This document shows positions 43,603 through 52,164 of a stretch of 64,000 nt of DNA, one piece after another. A program made the position numbers and the translations under genes. Below the pieces are notes generated by a model. It made no database searches and had not been told where the DNA came from. It worked only from the letters and a program-made list of their open reading frames with translations. The stretch spans positions 19,526-83,525 of the forward strand of contig JACIWK010000011.1 in assembly GCA_014360985.1 (NCBI GenBank), written 5' to 3'. Each line of letters opens with the position of its first letter. Position 1 is the stretch's first letter. This stretch comes from Candidatus Bipolaricaulota bacterium. GTDB lineage: Bacteria; Bipolaricaulota; Bipolaricaulia; Bipolaricaulales; Bipolaricaulaceae.

Positions 43603-44886
43603 ATGGCCCAGAAAGGGATTCGCGAGTACGACGCCAAGCGGATGCTCGCCCGGGCGATCGGGGAGTACTCCGGCGGCCGGTTCGCGTTCGACGATCGTCT
43701 CGTCCTCGTCACGCCGGAGACGGACCTGGCGAGGTTGGGGAAGGATCACCCCTGGCTCCGGACGGAGAAGCTCGTCGTGAAGCCCGACCAGCTGTTCGGC
43801 AAGCGGGGAAAGAACAACCTCCTCCTCCTCGACGCCGACCTCCGGGCCGCCGTGGCGTGGATCGGGGAGCGCATGGGAAAGGAGGTGACGATCGAGGGCG
43901 CGGGCGGGAAGACGACCGGCGTCCTCACCCACTTCCTCATCGAGCCGTTCGCCCCCCACGACGCGGAGTACTACCTCGCGTTCACGAGCTCCCGCGACGC
44001 GGACACGATCCACTTCTCCCCGCAGGGTGGGGTGGACATCGAGTCGGTGTGGAACACGGTGGTCTCGATCGAGGTCCCGGTGCTGACGGACCCGGCAGAG
44101 GTCGACGTTGCGTCGAAGCTGCCCGACATCCCCGAGAAGGAGACCGTGGCCGCGTTCGTGCAGGCCCTGTACCGGATCTACGTGGACTACCACTTCACCT
44201 ACCTTGAGTTCAACCCGATCGCGTTCTCCCGCGGGAGGCTCCTCCCCTTGGACACCGTGGCCAAGCTCGACGACACGGCGGCGTTCCAGTGCGCGGACAA
44301 GTGGGGGCCGATCGAGTTCCCCCGTCCCTTCGGCCGGGCGATGACGAAGGAGGAAGCGTACGTCGAGTCGCTCGACGCCAAGACCGGGGCGTCGCTCAAG
44401 CTGACCCTCCTCAACCCGGACGGCCGCGTGTGGCTCCTCGTCGCCGGCGGCGGGGCGAGCGTGATCTACGCCGACACGGTGGTCGACCTCGGGTTCGGGA
44501 AGGAACTCGCGAACTACGGCGAGTACTCCGGCGATCCCTCGACCGAGCTCACCTACGAGTACACGAAGACCCTCCTCGACCTCATGACCCGAAAGCCGGA
44601 TCCCCAAGGGCGCCCCAAGTACCTCCTCATCGGGGGCGGGATCGCCAACTTCACCGACGTCGCGAAGACGTTCACCGGGATCATCCACGCTCTCGAGGAG
44701 TACAAGGACAAGCTCCGGAAGAACCACGTGAAGATCTACGTCCGGCGCGGGGGGCCCAACTACGAGGAGGGCCTGGAGAACATGCGGAGGTTGGGGGAGC
44801 GCATCGGCGTCCCGCTCGAGGTCTACGGGCCGGAGACCCACATGACGCGCATCGTGTCCCTCGCCCTCGAGGAGGCCCAGCGATGA
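43603..44886 (+). CDS. aclB: ATP-citrate lyase, small (ATP-grasp) subunit
   Basis: A 427-residue protein matching the N-terminal half of eukaryotic ATP-citrate lyase and the bacterial AclB. Diagnostic sequences: DHPWLRTEKLVVKPDQL, HFLIEPFAPHDAEYY, FTYLEFNPIAFSRG, GASLKLTLLNPDGRVW, VAGGGASVIYADT and the CoA-binding-type FVRRGGPN equivalent IYVRRGGPNYEEGL. It binds ATP and citrate and phosphorylates the partner's histidine. It starts 10 nt after icd, and its stop overlaps aclA (ATGA). Confidence 0.95.
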   Translation: MAQKGIREYDAKRMLARAIGEYSGGRFAFDDRLVLVTPETDLARLGKDHPWLRTEKLVVKPDQLFGKRGKNNLLLLDADLRAAVAWIGERMGKEVTIEGAGGKTTGVLTHFLIEPFAPHDAEYYLAFTSSRDADTIHFSPQGGVDIESVWNTVVSIEVPVLTDPAEVDVASKLPDIPEKETVAAFVQALYRIYVDYHFTYLEFNPIAFSRGRLLPLDTVAKLDDTAAFQCADKWGPIEFPRPFGRAMTKEEAYVESLDAKTGASLKLTLLNPDGRVWLLVAGGGASVIYADTVVDLGFGKELANYGEYSGDPSTELTYEYTKTLLDLMTRKPDPQGRPKYLLIGGGIANFTDVAKTFTGIIHALEEYKDKLRKNHVKIYVRRGGPNYEEGLENMRRLGERIGVPLEVYGPETHMTRIVSLALEEAQR

Positions 44887-46733
44887 GAGCCGACTACGAG
44901 CTCTTCACAGCAGACACCCTGGCGTTCATCTACGGTGAGCAGCTGCGCGCCGCGCAGCGGATGCTCGACTTCGACTACCTGTGCCGGCGGGCGAAGCCAT
45001 CGGTGGTGGCCCTCGTCACCCCCGAGCGCGGCGGGTTCGAGAAGCTGTTCTGGGGAACGAAGGAGATCCGCATCCCGCGGGTCACGAGCCTCACCGAGGC
45101 CGCGACCCGGTTCCCCGAGGCCGACGTCCTCGTCAACTTCGCCAGCCAGCGCTCCGCGTACGACGTGACGGTGGAGGCCCTCGAGATCCCCACGATCCGC
45201 ACGATCGCCGTGATCGCGGAGGGGATCCCCGAGCGGCAGTCGCGGCGCATGGCCGCCCTCGCCAAGGCGAGGGGGAAGTGGATCATCGGCCCCGCCACCG
45301 TCGGCGGGGTCAAGGCGGGGTGCTTCAAGATCGGGAACGCCGCGGGGACGATGGAGAACATCCGTGAGGCCAAGCTGTTCCGCCCCGGATCAGTCGGGTT
45401 CGTGTCCGTGTCCGGCGGCCTGTCCAACGAGGCGTACAACATCGTCGCCCGGGCCACGGATGGCCTGAACGAGGGGATCGCGATCGGCGGCGACGCCTTC
45501 CCTGGCTCGACCCTCCTCGACCACCTCCTCCGGTTCGAGAAGAACCCCGCGATCAAGCTCCTCGTGTGCCTAGGGGAAGTGGGGGGCACGAAGGAGTACG
45601 AGATCGCCGAGGCCGTGAAGGCGGGGAAGATCACGAAGCCCCTCGTGATGTGGGTGTCTGGAACGTGCGCCAAGGTCCTTCCCGGCCAGGTCCAGTTCGG
45701 CCACGCCGGGGCCAGGGCCGACAGCGCCGCCGAGACCGCCGACGCCAAGAACGCCGCCCTTCGCGAGGCAGGTGTGATCGTTCCGAACTCGTTCGACGAT
45801 TACGGGCTCCGGATCAAGGAAACCTATGACCGGCTGGTGAAGGAGGGGACGATCGTCCCCGCGGCCGACGCGGCGCCGCCCAGCATCCCCATCGACTACG
45901 CCCAGGCGCGGGCCGAGGGGCTCGTGCGCAGACCCACGCACTTCATCTCCACGATCTGCGACGAACGGGGCGACGTCCACAACTACTGCGGGGTCCCCAT
46001 CGACCGGGTGATCGAGGAGAGGTACGGGATCGGGGGGGTGATCGGGCTCCTGTGGTTCAAGAAGGAGATCCCACCCTATGCCCGCGAGTTCATCGACATC
46101 GTCCTCCAGATCATCGCCGACCACGGCCCGGCCGTGTCCGGCGCCCACAACACGATCGTCGCCGCCCGGGCGGGCAAGGACCTCATCAGCTCGCTCGTGT
46201 CGGGCATCCTCACCATCGGTCCCCGGTTCGGAGGTGCGGTCAACGGCGCGGCAGAGCACTTCCTGTACGGGCTGCGCAACGGCCTTTCCCCGCGCCAGTT
46301 CGTGGACGAGATGAAGAGGCGCAACGTGCGGATCCAGGGGATCGGCCACCGCCTGCACTCGCTGGAGAACCCCGATGCGCGGGTCGAGCTGATGAAGGCG
46401 TTCGCCCGGAAGCACTTCCGGGGGACGCCCCTCCTCGACTACGCCCTCGCCGTGGAGCAGGTCACGACCCAGAAGAAGGGGAACCTGATTCTGAACGTGG
46501 ATGGTTGCATCGGGGTCCTGTTGGTTGATCTCCTCACCGAGCTCCGGTTCAGCGACGCCGAGATCGACGAGATGATCCGCGCTGGGCTGTTCAACGCGTT
46601 CTTCGTGCTCGGGCGCTCGATCGGGCTCATCGGCCACTACTTCGACCAGGTGAGGCTCGAGCAGGACCTGTACCGCCATCCGCTCGACGACATCCTCTAC
46701 GACGTCCCCAAGGCCCCGGAGAAGGTCGGCTAG
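44883..46733 (+). CDS. aclA: ATP-citrate lyase, large (citrate-synthase-like) subunit
   Basis: A 616-residue subunit equal to the C-terminal half of eukaryotic ACLY. An N-terminal CoA-binding/succinyl-CoA-synthetase-like part carries the phosphorylated histidine in QFGHAGARADSAAET. The C-terminal citryl-CoA lyase part has GPRFGGAVNGAA and IQGIGHRLHSLENPD. With AclB it cleaves citrate to acetyl-CoA and oxaloacetate using ATP and CoA. ATG 44883 is fixed by the ATGA overlap; the longer upstream reading is a shadow of aclB. It is followed by a strong terminator. Confidence 0.95.
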   Translation: MRADYELFTADTLAFIYGEQLRAAQRMLDFDYLCRRAKPSVVALVTPERGGFEKLFWGTKEIRIPRVTSLTEAATRFPEADVLVNFASQRSAYDVTVEALEIPTIRTIAVIAEGIPERQSRRMAALAKARGKWIIGPATVGGVKAGCFKIGNAAGTMENIREAKLFRPGSVGFVSVSGGLSNEAYNIVARATDGLNEGIAIGGDAFPGSTLLDHLLRFEKNPAIKLLVCLGEVGGTKEYEIAEAVKAGKITKPLVMWVSGTCAKVLPGQVQFGHAGARADSAAETADAKNAALREAGVIVPNSFDDYGLRIKETYDRLVKEGTIVPAADAAPPSIPIDYAQARAEGLVRRPTHFISTICDERGDVHNYCGVPIDRVIEERYGIGGVIGLLWFKKEIPPYAREFIDIVLQIIADHGPAVSGAHNTIVAARAGKDLISSLVSGILTIGPRFGGAVNGAAEHFLYGLRNGLSPRQFVDEMKRRNVRIQGIGHRLHSLENPDARVELMKAFARKHFRGTPLLDYALAVEQVTTQKKGNLILNVDGCIGVLLVDLLTELRFSDAEIDEMIRAGLFNAFFVLGRSIGLIGHYFDQVRLEQDLYRHPLDDILYDVPKAPEKVG

Positions 46734-46756
46734 AGCAGACGGTCTCTCGATCGTGC

Positions 46757-46793
46757 CCCCTCGGCAGGCCCCTCCTGCCGAGGGGCTTCTCTT
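46757..46793 (+). terminator. Rho-independent terminator of the citrate operon
   Basis: Perfect 12-bp stem CCCCTCGGCAGG / CCTGCCGAGGGG (46757-46768 and 46774-46785), 5-nt loop, then CTTCTCTT. It lies 24 nt after the aclA stop. Confidence 0.75.
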
Positions 46794-46851
46794 CCCTGGC
46801 CCAACTCTTGCGCCGCATGTCCAAGGCTGGGGGCTATACTGGTCCACGACC

Positions 46852-47541
46852 GTGGCCCCTGCGACACGAGACCGACGCCTGGCCGCGATCCTCGCCGAGC
46901 TCGCTTCGATGGGAACGAGGCGAGGCGGGCGGGGATGGAGCGGTATAGGATCAACGTCGAGCAGGCGCTCGGCGTGCCGGTCTACGAGCTCAGGAAGCTC
47001 GCGAAGCGCCTCGGCACCGATCACGGGCTTGCCCTTGCCGTGTTCGTGGACGACCCGGCCCAGGTCACCCCCGAACAGATGGAGGCGTGGGCCGCGAACT
47101 TCGACTCGTGGGACGTCTGCGATCAGGCGACGACGAGCCTGTTCGACCTCACGCCCCACGCCTGGGACAAGGCGGCAGAGTGCGCGCGCCGCGACGAGGA
47201 GTGGGTCAAGCGTGCGGGGTTCGCGCTCATGGCGGGGCTCGCCGTCCACAACAAGGGTGCACCGGACGAGGCGTTCGTCGAATTCCTCCCCCTGATCGAG
47301 GGTGGGGCTTCGACCCCCGCCCGTACGTGAAGAAGGCCGCGAATTGGGCGCTGCGGAACATCGGCAACCGGAACCGGGCACTCCACGAGGCCGTGGTGGC
47401 CTGCGGCGAGCGGATCCGGGCCGAGGCGAACCGACGCACAAGAGGAAGCCGCGGTGGGGACCCCGGGGCCCGCGCCGCGCGCTGAGTGGCCTCCGACGCC
47501 CTCCGCGGGCTCACCTCGGAGCGCGTCCTAGGTCGTCTCTG
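46852..47541 (+). pseudogene. Broken DNA alkylation repair (AlkD-like) gene
   Basis: Three reading frames together spell one AlkD-like HEAT-repeat protein. Frame one gives RRLAAILAELASMGTRRG (from GTG 46852). Frame two, from about 46932, gives MERYRINVEQALGVPVYELR and WDVCDQATTSLFDL and ends near 47320. Frame three gives YVKKAANWALRNIG and, past a TGA at 47483, VASDALRGLTSERVLGRL. So there are two frameshifts, a stop where the family has Trp, and an apparent internal loss of about 14 residues (LALAVFVDDPAQ lacks the usual LW...HEAR block). The -10 box TATACT (46835-46840) survives. Confidence 0.7.
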
Positions 47542-47640
47542 TGACAAGGACGCCCAGACCTACCCTCGTTCCACCCGCTCCCGCTAAGCAGAGGATCTGC
47601 GGTGCCGGGCTTCATGGCCGACGGCCGTCGAACGCACGAG

Positions 47641-47667
47641 GCCGTCGCAGACAGGCTGCGACGCTAC
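47641..47667 (+). repeat. REP-like hairpin repeat, copy 4 (with a decayed companion)
   Basis: CGTCGCAG (47643-47650) / CTGCGACG (47656-47663), loop ACAGG, followed by CTAC. The trailing bases give the TAG stop (47664-47666) of the minus-strand kinase-like gene. About 35 nt upstream, GCCGGGCTTCATGGCCGACGGC (47604-47625) looks like a decayed copy of the variant hairpin seen at 7202, so this locus repeats the two-hairpin layout. Confidence 0.65.
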
Positions 47668-48248
47668 GCCGTCCGACCCCGCGAGGGACTCGGGCCGGCA
47701 GGCTCGGTCCGCCCGTCGAGCCAGCGGCGGGTCTCCGCGGGCGAGCGGAGGCGAATCACCCTGAGGTGGGCGTGCTCGGGGCGGGCGAGGAGCTCCGGGT
47801 ACTCCCGCGTGCGCCGCGGGTACGTCCGCATCGCCCACAGGAGAATTGACTCGCGGGAGAAGAACGACATTCGCAGCGACCCGCGGTTCCCGTTCCACAG
47901 CTCCTCGCGCCGGAGAGCGCGGCGCAGCGTGCGCCGGAGGAGCTGGCCGAACACGCGTCGGAACGGGTAGTCAAGCCAGACCACCGTGTCCGCCCGACCC
48001 CACACGAGATCCCGGACCTTGCTGTAGTTCCCGTCCACCACCCACGCCGGGCCGCGCGTCCGCTCGTCCGCGAGTTCCCGCAGCTCGGCCAGAGGGCGGT
48101 TCGTCCACCCGGAGAGCCACGCCCGCGCGTCGAGCTCGCTGAACGGGATCCCCAACCGGCCGGCGATCGCCCGCCCGGCGGTCGTCTTCCCCGAGCCGCT
48201 CGTCCCCACCACGCGGATCCGCCTGCCAGGCATCGAAGGGACCAGCAT
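47664..48248 (-). CDS. Adenylate-kinase-like P-loop protein (FlaR-type)
   Basis: A 194-residue small P-loop NTPase. Walker A is VVGTSGSGKTTAGRAIA, followed by GIPFSELDARAWLSGW, VVDGNYSKVRDLVWGRADTVVWLDYP, and RTLRRALRREELWNGNR, which are the marks of adenylate-kinase-like proteins often labelled topology modulation or FlaR-related. Start codons at 48263, 48248 and 48233 are possible; 48248 has GAGGAG close by. The stop codon lies in a REP-like repeat. It is one of the few intact genes in a decayed stretch. Substrate unknown. Confidence 0.82.
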   Translation of the reverse strand: MLVPSMPGRRIRVVGTSGSGKTTAGRAIAGRLGIPFSELDARAWLSGWTNRPLAELRELADERTRGPAWVVDGNYSKVRDLVWGRADTVVWLDYPFRRVFGQLLRRTLRRALRREELWNGNRGSLRMSFFSRESILLWAMRTYPRRTREYPELLARPEHAHLRVIRLRSPAETRRWLDGRTEPAGPSPSRGRTA

Positions 48249-48289
48249 TCTCCTCGCGCGCATCTGGTGCACATCCGACCCCGCCCGCC

Positions 48290-48537
48290 TCCCCGCCCCA
48301 CAGTCTCTCGGCCAGCTCGTCAGGGGGGAGATCGAGATGCCCGCGACATCCTTCACAACCCTGCTCAGGGTGCCGATTCTCAGCTCCCTGTGGCGCGGAA
48401 CGGTGACGTGGTGTCCCCTGCCTCCCCGACCCGCGTGAGACGGACATGGCTCCCAGTGGGGCGGGTGACCTTGTCCCCCGCGTCTCAAGCCTTGTGACGA
48501 GATCGTCGCCAGTGAGATCCCTGGGGAGTCTCCAGGG
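48290..48537 (-). pseudogene. Frameshifted HicA-like toxin remnant
   Basis: Pieces of HicA are spread over three frames: LPRDLTGDDLVTRLE, then VTRPTGSHVRLTRVGE, then GHHVTVPRHRELRIGTLSRV, then HLDLPPDELAERLWG. Read together they follow a HicA mRNA-interferase, including the catalytic-histidine segment GSHVRL and the HHVTVPRH block. Three frameshifts and no start codon (TGG where ATG would stand) make it non-functional as read. Confidence 0.65.
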
Positions 48538-48743
48538 GCGAGGACTTCTTCCTGGACAAGATGGAGGCGAATGACCCGGGGGAGGTCGGCCCCGTTGAAG
48601 TGGCAGCGTACGGCATCGCGAACGGCCTCCTTCAGCTCCTCTATCGTCTCGCCCTGGGTGTAGATCGAGTGGCCAAGCGCCCAGGCCTCGTATCCACCCT
48701 CGTGCGCCTCCTCGGCCATGAACACGATCTCCGAACCCCGCAC
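48525..48743 (-). pseudogene. HicB-like antitoxin, stop codon lost
   Basis: GTG 48743, behind a perfect GGAGGAGGT site, opens a HicB-like partial RNase H fold: GGYEAWALGHSIYTQGETIE, ELKEAVRDAVRCHFNG, RVIRLHLVQEEVLA. A normal gene would stop here, but the frame runs on through the HicA remnant. The domain itself (about 70 residues) is intact, so some antitoxin activity is conceivable. Confidence 0.6.
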
Positions 48744-48814
48744 AGGGTACCTCCTCCACGCCCGAACCAGCCGCGGTTGTACGCCCCCGCTTCGACAGGG
48801 CGCAGTCGCTAGGA

Positions 48815-49416
48815 CTAACCCGTGGGTTGGGCATGGCCGGCCCGCGCCCTCCGCTCGGCGCGGAGCATGAGGAGCAGGAGCAGACCGGTGGAGACGATTG
48901 CCCGCACCGCGTACACCGTCGCCAGCACGCCCTGGCTCGAGAGGAGGGAGAACGCGGGCGCGACCATGAGGCCGATCCACATCGTGAACGACTCGGTGTT
49001 TCGCTCTGCCCGCCACAGGCGCCGCACGACCGGGAAGTAGGCGATCACGAGGATCGCCTGAATCGCACTGTGCGCGACTGCGTGCTCTCGGGTGACAGCC
49101 CACGCGATCACGATCGCCGCGACCGCGGCGAGGCACCCCAGGTCGAACCGGGTGAACCGCGTGCTCCGGTCTCCGTACAGCGCGATCCACACGGCGACGG
49201 TCCCCACGAGGAGGATGTCGGCGGTGTTGAGGATGTTGTCGATTGGGCTGTAGAAGCCTTCGCCTGATAGGTGAGGAGGCTCCCCACGGTGGCGACGGTG
49301 AAGAACACCCACATCGCGAGCGCGGGGTTGATCCGACCCCGGCGGATGAGCCAGCAGTAGCGGACGCCGATCACGAGGTTGATCGCGCGCACCGCGACGA
49401 TGGGGAGCGTGCTCAT
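48815..49416 (-). pseudogene. Membrane protein gene with one frameshift
   Basis: The first part (from ATG 49416) reads STLPIVAVRAINLVIGVRYC and ALAMWVFFTVATVGSLLTY. After a shift near 49265 the second frame continues GFYSPIDNILNTADILLVGT with several hydrophobic helices to 48815. Together they form a polytopic protein of about 200 residues with five or six TM helices. No family recognised. Confidence 0.55.
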
Positions 49417-49434
49417 GGGATTGGCCCGCGCACC

Positions 49435-50430
49435 CTACGGCCGACCTTCGTAGGCCGTGTGCGGGTCGGTGTCAAGCCGGCGGAGAAACTCGCTCCACGC
49501 GGCCACGTCGCCCTGGAGGTGAAACGCGAGCCACGGGACGAGGTACGCCACGGTGACCGCGTTCTGCCCTTCCGATCCCAACGTGGGACCCCGCGGGCCG
49601 AGGAGCGGCAGCCCGGCTGCGCACGCGGCCCTCTCGGCGGCGGCGCACATCCCCTGGCCCGGCCCGCGGGCGTCGGAGAACCCGCAGTGGCGCCCCGGAG
49701 AACCGTCACGCGGTAGCTCGGGGAGGGGAGGTTGGCGAAGATCGCCCGGCTGTGGGCCCACGTCGGGGTGACGCAGTCCTCGCCCGCGTCGAGGATCAAG
49801 ACGGGGACGTGCACGTCCCGCGCCGCAACGATCGGGCTTGTCCCGACGACCGGGGTGAGTCACCCCGTCGCTCTGCGATGCGGCGACGAGAGCTGCCCCG
49901 CCACCGGTGGAGTGGCCAACGAGCGCCGTCTCATCGGCAATCCGGCCGAAGTAGCGGCTCGCCGGATCGCCCGCCAGGGCCCGCATCGCCCCTGCCACGA
50001 ACCGAAGGTCCCGGGCGTAGGCGTCCATACCGATCGCCGCGCTCGCCGACAGCTTGTCGGGAAAGGCGAGGATGTACCCATGCGGAACGAGGTCCTCCCA
50101 AACGTAGGCGTAGTCGGCGTACGACTGCTGGTAGCCGTGCCCGAACACGACGAGCGGGAAGACACCGGCAGCCACGGCTCCATCCGGGGAGCTGGGGTAG
50201 CGCACCTCGACGGGCAGCCCCGCGCCCCCGTACGACGAGTCGTAGAACACGGCCCGCTCCGCCCCAACGGAACACGCGCCGCCCCAACAGGTTCCTGCAT
50301 CCACCCGCGGGTTCGAGACAAGCTCCGCACCGCACACCCCGCCCATCGGACCGAGAACGAGACATCCCGAAAGCATCGCCCGCCCAAGCGAGGCAAAGAA
50401 CGAATTCGAAGATGACCGCCGTCGTCTCAT
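49435..50430 (-). pseudogene. Exported alpha/beta hydrolase gene with two frameshifts
   Basis: From ATG 50430 a signal-peptide-like start leads into FPLVVFGHGYQQSYADYAYV, and the nucleophile elbow ALVGHSTGGGAALVA. Near 49860 the frame shifts; the next piece, VPVLILDAGEDCVTPTWAHS, carries the acid and a likely lid region in another frame. A second shift near 49700 restores the first frame to NAVTVAYLVPWLAFHLQGD and the stop. Complete, it would be a chlorophyllase/dienelactone-hydrolase-like enzyme of about 330 residues. Confidence 0.65.
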
Positions 50431-50542
50431 GCCTGGGCATCCTACACCGGCGAGGTCCAACCTTCCCATGGGCGGGACCCGCAACGGACGGTCCCCTTCC
50501 CCCGTTCCAGGCCTCCCGGAGGTCAAGGAGGGCGCGTTCACC

Positions 50543-50620
50543 AACTCACTGCCCGCGGTGCGCCTGTACGAGCCCATGGGATTCACGATCGAGACGACGT
50601 TCGCCGGGTCGCGAGGAGCC
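50543..50620 (+). pseudogene. GNAT acetyltransferase remnant
   Basis: The string NSLPAVRLYEPMGFTIETTF matches the last strand-helix of GNAT acetyltransferases (usual form N.PA.RLYERLGF). Nothing upstream or downstream completes the fold, so only the C-terminal piece remains. Confidence 0.5.
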
Positions 50621-50688
50621 TCATGGTCCGACACCCCAAGATCATGGAGCTCCTTCTCCCCTTCCCCTCACGCCAAGGCAGCAGGTTG

Positions 50689-50966
50689 CTACAGCGGCGC
50701 GGTAGGTCCAGGTCGCACCCGGGAAGTGGCTCGCCCGCCGATCAGCCCCAGCCACCAGCTGAGCGCATGGGCCAGCAGGACCAGGCTCGCCGTGAGGGCA
50801 AGGAGGGTTGCATACGGGGTGCGGGCGAGGAGCCAGCCCCACGAGGACCGTGCTCCCCTGGGAGTTCGCTCACGAACCGGGGCAGTACGGTGGTGAACCC
50901 AATGACCCCCCCGAACAGGGTCGCCTCGCCGAAGAGGGCGAGGGCGCTGCGGCGCTGGACGTCCAT
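50689..50966 (-). pseudogene. Small membrane protein gene with a frameshift
   Basis: ATG 50966 opens DVQRRSALALFGEATLFGGV and IGFTTVLPRFV (one TM helix). After a shift near 50860 another frame gives WGWLLARTPYATLLALTASL followed by VLLAHALSWWLGLIGG (a second TM helix) to a TAG at 50689. No family recognised. Confidence 0.45.
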
Positions 50967-51128
50967 GGCGGGAAGGATACGCGCGCGACTAGACCCGTTC
51001 TCCCTGCAGCAGGTCGGGGCACCCCCACCTCCGCCGCGACCGCCCCGAAGGGGCACTCGGAAACGCACGTCCTGTACTCGTGGCACAGCGCGGGGTCAAG
51101 CGCCCCCCTGGACCGACGCAGAGGATCT

Positions 51129-52139
51129 GTGCACACTCCTCCCGTGGATCTCCACACGGGACCGGACCAGCCAGCAGTCGCGCCCGCCGCGCACCGGCCA
51201 GCCGGCGGACAATCACCTTCCTCCGCGCCCGGGCAAGCGATCCTGTTCGCTGACATCCGTGGGTTCACGTCCTACACTCGCGACCGCGGTGATGAGCAGG
51301 CCTACCGCCTCGCCAAGGAGTTCATGTCCCTTGCCCAAAGCTACGTCGAGCGGCACGGGGGGCGGGTCGTGAAGACATTGGGGGACGGGATCATGGCCAC
51401 CTTCCCCCAGGCGTTGGCGAGCGTGCGCTGCGCGAGCGAGATTCAGGAAGGGATTGCCCGCCGCAACGCCGCGCGCCCGGGCGACGCGTTCACCAGTGGG
51501 ATCGGGATCGCCTGGGGAACGCCCATCGAGGAGGATGGCGACCTGTTCGGGTTCGTGGTCAACCTCGCCCAACGCTTGGCGGATCGGGCGCGGGGCGGGC
51601 AGATCCTCGTCTCCCCGTCCGTGGTCGAGCGCACAGCTGGGAACGGGATCCCCTACCTCCACCTCGGAAACCAGGATCTGAATGGCCTCGGGCCCCAGGA
51701 GATCCACGAGCTCCTGTGGCGCGATGAGGTCGCGCGCATCACCACGAAGGACGGACGCCTGAACCTGATCCTGACTCAGGATGCCCTCGTCATGGAACTG
51801 GATAAGGCTGTCCAGGAGAAGGTTCAGCTTGTCCGGAAGCTCCTCACGGAGCGCGCCGGGCGCAGGCGCGGCATCCGTGGGTTCCTCCTCAACAAGACGA
51901 TCGGGCTCCTGGAACGACGCGTTCCCCAGATGGTGGATCGGGCCCTGTTCCAAGCCGGATTCGGACTGGAGCACCCGCTGGCGGACGTCACCGCCTCGTT
52001 CGACCGGAACATCCTCACGGTGAGGATCCATAGGCACCGTGGGATCCGGCTGGGGCCGAAGGACATCGATCCCTGGCTCGCCCCGGAGTTCGTGGCGAAG
52101 TTGAATCAGCTGAGAGCGGGTCTGTCCCGAGGATCGTAA
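51129..52139 (+). CDS. Class III adenylate/guanylate cyclase-domain protein
   Basis: A 336-residue protein with a nucleotide cyclase domain at residues about 35-200: ILFADIRGFTSYTRDRGDEQ (first metal Asp), RVVKTLGDGIMATFP (second metal Asp, substrate-selecting Lys) and FGFVVNLAQRLADRA (transition-state Asn and Arg). The key residues look complete, so activity is plausible. A C-terminal 130-residue region of unknown type follows, rich in helices. I prefer GTG 51129 with AGAGGA just upstream; the long upstream extension is low-complexity and covers remnants. It converges on the WD40 gene. Confidence 0.82.
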   Translation: MHTPPVDLHTGPDQPAVAPAAHRPAGGQSPSSAPGQAILFADIRGFTSYTRDRGDEQAYRLAKEFMSLAQSYVERHGGRVVKTLGDGIMATFPQALASVRCASEIQEGIARRNAARPGDAFTSGIGIAWGTPIEEDGDLFGFVVNLAQRLADRARGGQILVSPSVVERTAGNGIPYLHLGNQDLNGLGPQEIHELLWRDEVARITTKDGRLNLILTQDALVMELDKAVQEKVQLVRKLLTERAGRRRGIRGFLLNKTIGLLERRVPQMVDRALFQAGFGLEHPLADVTASFDRNILTVRIHRHRGIRLGPKDIDPWLAPEFVAKLNQLRAGLSRGS

Positions 52140-52164
52140 GCCCCGCCCGCACCTTGGCCAGTTC

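Noticed and set aside
41169..43712. Very long minus-strand open frame (847 codons) opposite acn, iclR and icd.
   Set aside because: Antisense shadow of three confidently assigned genes; His/Arg/Asp-rich composition and no domain.
44289..44882. In-frame extension upstream of aclA.
   Set aside because: It is aclB in the wrong frame; the ATGA overlap and AclA alignment fix the start at 44883.
50808..51128. Upstream extension of the cyclase-domain protein.
   Set aside because: Low-complexity sequence that covers the frameshifted membrane protein; a GTG with ribosome binding site lies at 51129.
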